64,000 nt of DNA from Varroa destructor (Eukaryota; Arthropoda; Arachnida; Mesostigmata; Varroidae), in contig NW_019211454.1 of the NCBI RefSeq assembly GCF_002443255.2, forward strand, positions 19,497,037 through 19,561,036. Reading direction: 5' to 3'. Made by a program: the position numbers and the translations under genes. Below are positions 58,623 through 64,000 of this stretch, one piece after another (position 1 is the stretch's first letter; the number at the start of each line of letters is the position of its first letter). The notes beneath the pieces are model-generated. The model worked only from the letters and a program-made list of their open reading frames with translations, was not told where the DNA came from and did no database searches.

Positions 58623-60597
58623 CTCAGAGTTGAACCTGGATGAGAAGTAGAAATGATACGGGTAAGTAACTAGACGAGCTGATTGAGACTTCGTATAACG
58701 AAAATTACTACATCGTGGAAATTGAAAAAAACTTCGGACAAACGTTAAGTGCATGGGAGCAATAGAACTGCAGGTATAGGTGGTAGGACGTTCATAAACT
58801 GCATGTTTCACCCATCTCAGCCAGCTTGTAATATTCTGGTAGTAGATAGGAGTGTGTGTCTTTCTGTAGATAGATAGATAGGCAAATGTACTGTAAATTA
58901 TTATGTCATTATTAGTGCGTGATGTGTAAATCTCGACCATGTGTAGCACGAATGCCATCAAGGACTGAATATATTTAACATAGTGTAAATATCTCATATA
59001 TTATTTTTCTACGATGCCCAACGGAAGACAGTTGAAGAGGCAGGGGGAGCTCTACTTGTGTACTTAAGGCATATACTAGGTATAAAACGATACAGCTAAA
59101 TATTTAGGAGCTCTGAGCTCGAACAGCGGATTATACTCGACTGTAGACTAACCGGTACGATAGTTCAAAATATCTAAAAAGCGAGCCGCTTTTTTCGCCG
59201 ACTACAGTTGAACCGCGAATTTGTCTGAACGTCGACCGCTTTGAAGAGCAGTTGGTCCGAGGCTATCTTCAATTGCGCCTCCTAGGTCTTTCGCAGCTTT
59301 GAAGAGAATTAGCCTAGGCCATTTAGTTTTTTAGCTCATTGACGATGGCTGCCTAGATTGGAGCGCTAATTAAGCGATTCAATTTGAAAAAACGAAGCAC
59401 GAAAATACTTGTTTTTGTTCCATACATAGCGTAACGTGAGAGGAGATATTGTATTACAGCGAAAACTCTCGGTAAGGATATCAGCTTCGCTAAGCTGTAT
59501 CGACAGACTTTTTGAGTAGGCTGAAACAATGAGTCAACAAATAATATATAGAATTGTTTAAATAGTTGTATAAATTATTCCTCGTACGAGCACGCCGTAG
59601 TAATTTTCCGTGGCTACATTCATTGTTACCTCCTCAATGGCAAATGTGAGAGATGTCAAAGTTTTAAGCGGCTAGTATTGACTAAGCACTGATCTACAGA
59701 AAATATACGAATACATTTTGCGCCGTGTCACGGCTGCTTGATTAGCACACATTCAACAGTGTAAGTACCATGAAAAAAGCTTCCTTTTGTCGTTTACTAA
59801 AGCTTTTCGTAGCAGTGCGGTACACTTCTTCATTCCCTAAAAATTTCTATTGAAGCCTCGGTTTTGTGTTAGCAGCCATAAAGCAAGCACTGCTCTCTCC
59901 GTTGGAGAGGCTAAAATGGTCAGATCCGCTTTCCATAGAATGTACCCAAGCTTCCAACGAGATGCGACCAGCATGATGGTCCGCAGATGATGAAGAAACT
60001 TTTCTTGGGGAGCGCAGCATAAGCCCTTTGTTTGTTCGAGTCTATGCCGGCTGAGTTCGCTGTGCTCTCTCGATTCCTGCACCAGTACAGTTTTCTCGCG
60101 TGTCCGTTTCCAGGCTGCACCACGTCCCTCGTGGGGTTAAATGTGTCACGCTTAAAGTAGGTACATCGGTTAAGGTGCATAACCTTTCTTGCCCCGATCA
60201 GCATCCAGTAGCTATCTGCTGGATGCTTTTAGGCACGTATCATACTACCGCCACGCCGTAAGGCCCTCGTTCGGGCAGGGCATATGAATGTGCGCGCCAG
60301 TGGGCCGTGCAAATGGATCTCCGACACGCTGCTCCACTCTCAAGGAATGCGATCAATAGCTAAAGGCGTGGACACGTCCTGTAGCAGGATATCAAAATGA
60401 CTGTAGCTAGATGGTTGCGCGTGGAAAGCCTTCGACCTTTCGAACTTCAGGTATGATTGGGCCCCGTGAGGGGCTTCGTTTCTATGCGAATCCTGCCGTA
60501 ACCCTAACTCAGCTGCCCCTAGAGGTGACGGTGTGTCGTAGCTAATGGCACAAGTCTATGCAACCACAGACAGTATATACATTATAGCACAAGAATC
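58623..60597. other. Non-coding stretch
   Basis: A minus frame at 58,605-58,997 (130 codons) and opposed short frames at 59,837-60,204 are open but unremarkable. A GATA repeat lies at about 58,867-58,881. Otherwise nothing beyond the hairpin at 60,200. Confidence 0.4.
60200..60230 (+). terminator. Hairpin followed by T-run (terminator-like)
   Basis: AGCATCCAGTAG and CTGCTGGATGCT form a 12-bp stem (one G-T pair) closing a CTAT tetraloop, followed at once by a TTTT run. In bacteria this would be an intrinsic terminator. In a eukaryotic context the T run could stop Pol III, but I see no Pol III gene just upstream, so it is probably coincidental. Confidence 0.3.
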
Positions 60598-60712
60598 CTA
60601 GTCGCTTGCTCAATGGTTAAGCATTCGTACTGCTTATGGTGGTCATTTCTCGCAACTCCAGAATAGTAATTGACAGTCCCGTTGTGCAGATTCATAAGAT
60701 TCCTCGTTTTAT
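60598..60712 (+). repeat. tRNA-derived SINE-like copy g
   Basis: CTTGCTCAATGGTTAAGC (60,605-60,622) is a good A-box-like block. The B-box position holds only TCTCGCAACTCCA (60,648-60,660), which has lost the consensus. The following CCCGTTGTGCAGATTC partly resembles the family tail GCCGTTTCGTGCTGGA. It is a plausible but decayed copy. Confidence 0.28.
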
Positions 60713-62443
60713 ATACAATTCTATTTAAAAGGACGCAAAGTTGAGCATTTTTCGAACAGTGCGCTTTTCTTAACAGAGAGTAGCATGATATTCGCTATAG
60801 TCATATACGTCCATATTGTTAACTTGGCTCGCCAACATTTTTATGGCAGTTTATTCAATCTAATACCATAATATTGAACAGAGGCCTTCATGTCAATAAC
60901 TAAATGAAGGCAGCCTTTTCTTTATATATTTTCTATTTTCAAAAAAAAAAAGATCGGGTGAGGACGCAAGATGAAATTAAGTTTCTGTTGCTCATTTTTA
61001 TTAGAATTAAGCAGTGAACAGCTATCGACTCGTCACAATGTTTGCTAGTCTACCTGAATTCTGTCGAACTTTATTGGTCGTCGTCGTTGTTCATTATAAG
61101 CAATTTATAATTTAATGCTATACATATTTATATTGTATATAAAATAATGTAACAGTAATAAAAATTAATTATAAGGGTAAACATAAATTTAATCCTTTTC
61201 TATTCTAACAGCTGTAAATTCCAAAATCATCCCTTAGGTTCGTTTCTCTATTAAGATAGGTTACCCTTAACTGCACCCTGACTGCCACCAGCTTTCACTC
61301 CTTTTTCCCCAAAGCTCTTAACTGTTCCATCCCATAGATGGATGTGTTTCGACGGATAAAATCGGTAGGACGACGTGCACGCTTTTCGTGAGTCTATTTC
61401 GGACCTACGTTGCTCGAGGCCTGCTTTGCATTGTGACGAAATGTTCCTTTTGGCAGCACTTCATACTTGTAACGATTTTGAAGACGATCACAGCAGCCGT
61501 AGCTGAAGCATCCCACCAATGAATGGTGCAGGCCAGCTAATAACTGCAGTGGTCGGACGTTGGCCGACTGAAGCGCGCAAGGAGCTTTTTCGCCGGCTAA
61601 ATGATCAAGTCAGATCTTGTCAAGACGCTTAATACTACTTCCACCGCTATTACCATTACCCGTAATGCTCGTCGACCGCTCTAAAGTGACTGCAGGCAGT
61701 TAGCAGACGCCAGCGCGAAGAAAGCAGGCTAGATCGCCCCGAGCATCGGGGAAGCCCCAAAACTCAACAGCCCCACCCGGTTTGCACCGCTTTGCCATGC
61801 AATGATCTAGTAGTCGAATGCCGTTGGCAAATTGCCACATTGCCTCTAGCAGTGGACGCCAGGGTTGGTCTTCTATGCAGACGCTCGTAGGATCAAAGCG
61901 GGGTTAGCAGCCTACGTATCCTGTTGAACAGGGCCGCATATGTTTATGCAAATAACATGGATCGACGGTATACGAAATGTGTGTATTGTATGTAGCTCTA
62001 AAAGTGTCAGAATTTTTTTCTACAAACAAAACTGTTAAAATAACAAGAGTAAATTTAGAAGATGTTTCCTACCTATTGTGTATTGGCAATGTTTATTTGG
62101 CGCAGCGAATCATTTACAAGGTCCTATATCGGCTAAGATAGAAATCACGTGCGAACGGTCTGACCCTAAAGATACAATATCGGTGAGATCATTTGAATGA
62201 CTCTGACATTATAGCAAGGATGACGGCACGTAAATCATACCATTTAACGACGGTTTTCAAACTATTACATAATTTAGTATTAGCAGGGTTAGCCCGCCCC
62301 GATACGCACTTGAATTGCATGTGTTAGGAACTCAAACGAGGCCTGGTCTTAAGTAAGTCTACACTGGCAATCATTTTTTCCAGTAGTTAATATAACAAAT
62401 TAACCGTAACGCTTGCCTCGCACACATTTTTATAATAAAATGA
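60713..62443. other. Non-coding stretch with a GC-richer block at 61.25-61.93 kb
   Basis: No open frame of 60 codons. GCCTTCAT and ATGAAGGC (60,884-60,891 and 60,904-60,911) form an 8-bp hairpin. An 11-A run is at 60,941-60,951. The GC-richer block contains CCCCGAGCATCGGGG at 61,737-61,751 and many CpG but no recognisable coding frame; it may be promoter-proximal or UTR sequence, which is inference only. Confidence 0.4.
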
Positions 62444-64000
62444 GTGTTGAAATTACCTTTCAGCCCGATCGTTCGCACTGAGTACGTGCGTACGCAAGCG
62501 AACTTCATTTTCAACAGGTATACAAACTGTGAAGCTCTCCATAATATCCCTCGGTTGACGTGCCAATCAGCAGTCTCTAATTGGCTGACACTTGCGTTTA
62601 TTAAAGCGAAGATCTTTGGCTGGTTTTCCTAGAGCACTTTCTGATGTTACGTTTATTAGCGAAAACCCGAACGAAATCAGTCCCGAGGCTCTTACAACGG
62701 TTTCCAGATGTTCAATGCTATAATTCCGTTGGATACCATATCGACCCGGTGGCTGGTCTTCTCTTTTATGGAAAACGATGCGTTCTATTGTAGTTCCCGT
62801 TTTATCATAACCAGCAGACGAATTTATAGCAAGGGTATTACTGCGAAAATTACAGTTAGTGGACACATTAACTACCATGAAGTTTACTCTAAACGAACCT
62901 GCACATTGTTTCTACTTAATATATGCGTGTCAGATATGACCATTCATGGAAAACTATGAGCGAACAAATGATTCTCTAGCTATCTTATCAGCGCTTGGAG
63001 TCAAAAACAAACACGAATTTCATGTACTTAGCTAACTAACCTTTAAAGCCGACCTTAACCTGTTCTGTTTGAACGATCTGCTAAAGAAAATAATTGATAT
63101 ATTTGCCACGACTTATAAGCAAAACTATCGTGTTGATCGAATCTATAACAGTTAGACTACGCATAGCCGTGCCAAAAGCAGTGCGTTCACATCTCTGAAC
63201 CCGCAGACGGGTTATAATCGATTTACGCTCATTAGCAAACGGAACGTTTCCATTATAACGTTGCCAGCGTCCTCTCGCAACCTACGCTTGTAGTCAGTAT
63301 TATTTATGAATGGACAACCAGCTTTTTGTCACGTTATATAATCCACGTTTGACAGACCAGGTAACACAGTCAATATTACAAACCTCATTGTTTTTTGACG
63401 GATTGAGCCATCAGTAAACTCAGTTTCTTACAGATTCAGAATCCCGAATAAGGATCGCGCTCGTTCCAGTTTAGCTTTCGTGAGCAGCAAATGGTGACCT
63501 GCTGCGAGGTCGCATGAAGAGACAATCATCCGGCGATTTCCTGTCTCCGCCAGAACTGCCATATCATGTGTGCAGATCTTACTCTATTGTTATAACTGGT
63601 CACTGACGAAAATGGAGCTTTGCTCCGCCTAAGAAATGAGGCGGGCCTGGTGCCGACATCATCATCCCTTAAGGGGTAAGTAAGTGACTGAAATGAAGTT
63701 TGAGAGTAACGTATGCCTCTGACATTGTGTGCGGGCATAACATAGGTTTCGGTGTTCCGCAGTGCTCTGGGATAGTTGCTAGTCGCGAATGGGACGTTAG
63801 AGGGAAGGTTGTGTTTAACGAGGCTCATCAGCTGTGTACTATGCTATAGATGATGACTGTGGTATAAAACGTTTGTCTTTCTTAGGCTGTAGCTCTCCCA
63901 GCAGCCGTTGGCTCTCCAACCTAGTAGATGCGGTGGGTTAGGTAGTAAGTACTAATTATAAAGAACGGCTACGGCGACAGTGGCTGTCGCAGTACCTTGA
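62444..64000. other. Non-coding stretch with short opposed frames
   Basis: Frames at 62,444-62,632 and 62,708-62,959 (plus), 62,567-62,878 (minus) and 63,526-63,828 (minus) are open but overlap one another or lack recognisable content. No repeats of note. Confidence 0.4.

Noticed and set aside
60200..60230. Bacterial intrinsic terminator
   Set aside because: The stem-loop plus T-run fits the form, but no bacterial gene lies upstream and the context is eukaryotic; kept only as a low-confidence structural note.
1..64000. CRISPR array, operons, phage or bacterial insertion sequences
   Set aside because: No regularly spaced direct repeats, no gene packing and no ribosome-binding-site-led genes; the sequence looks eukaryotic throughout.

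Overview
This looks like a eukaryotic, most likely invertebrate (arthropod-like), nuclear contig. It has no operons, ribosome-binding-site-led genes or bacterial gene packing. G+C is moderate (roughly 40-45% by eye) and CpG is common rather than depleted, which argues against a vertebrate. There are many (AT)n and (CTG)n microsatellites and one 100-N scaffold gap. An acarine genome (mite or tick) would fit, but nothing here proves a species.

The window is overwhelmingly non-coding. Open frames of 60-150 codons are about as common as chance predicts for 64 kb in six frames, and I recognise no conserved protein family with confidence. All coding calls are therefore low-confidence, unidentified candidates, chosen for a real ATG start, splice-like borders, biased synonymous codon use or a signal-peptide-like start. 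The better ones are at 25.4 kb (+), 28.4 kb (-), 37.5 kb (+, secreted-like), 42.7 kb (-), 48.4-49.2 kb (+, possible spliced gene or decayed pseudogene), 52.8-53.3 kb (-), 57.1 kb (+) and 57.9-58.6 kb (opposed frames).

The best-supported unexplained structure is a family of diverged tRNA-like elements that look like a tRNA-derived SINE. About eight copies lie near 6.6 (-), 9.6 (+), 19.4 (-), 21.05 (+), 21.5 (+), 22.3 (+), 33.6 (+) and 60.6 kb (+). Most have a Pol III A-box-like and B-box-like pair. The better copies then share a 3' block around CGTTTCGT..TGG..GCC. Two copies sit about 0.4 kb apart in the same orientation.

The second strong signal is three long, nearly perfect hairpins with small loops: 8,728-8,781 (with an extra half copy from 8,698), 15,795-15,848, and 50,512-50,574 (29 bp perfect, 5-nt loop). 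They are too perfect for ordinary microRNA precursors and suggest recent inverted duplication, template switching or foldback elements.

Layout: 0-6.6 kb simple repeats and AT-rich DNA; 6.6-9.9 kb SINE copies, hairpin 1 and a GC-richer block; 12.5-13.7 kb a GC-rich block with CTG repeats; 15-19 kb (CTG)9, hairpin 2 and a G-quadruplex-capable purine tract; 19.4-22.9 kb a SINE-rich interval and a duplicated (AT)n unit; 25-43 kb scattered candidate ORFs, one SINE copy and a GC-rich block at 39 kb; gap at 43.2 kb; 48-53.3 kb candidate coding blocks and hairpin 3; 57-58.6 kb further ORFs; 59-64 kb non-coding, with a GC-rich block at 61.3-61.9 kb. The genes do not form any recognisable pathway.
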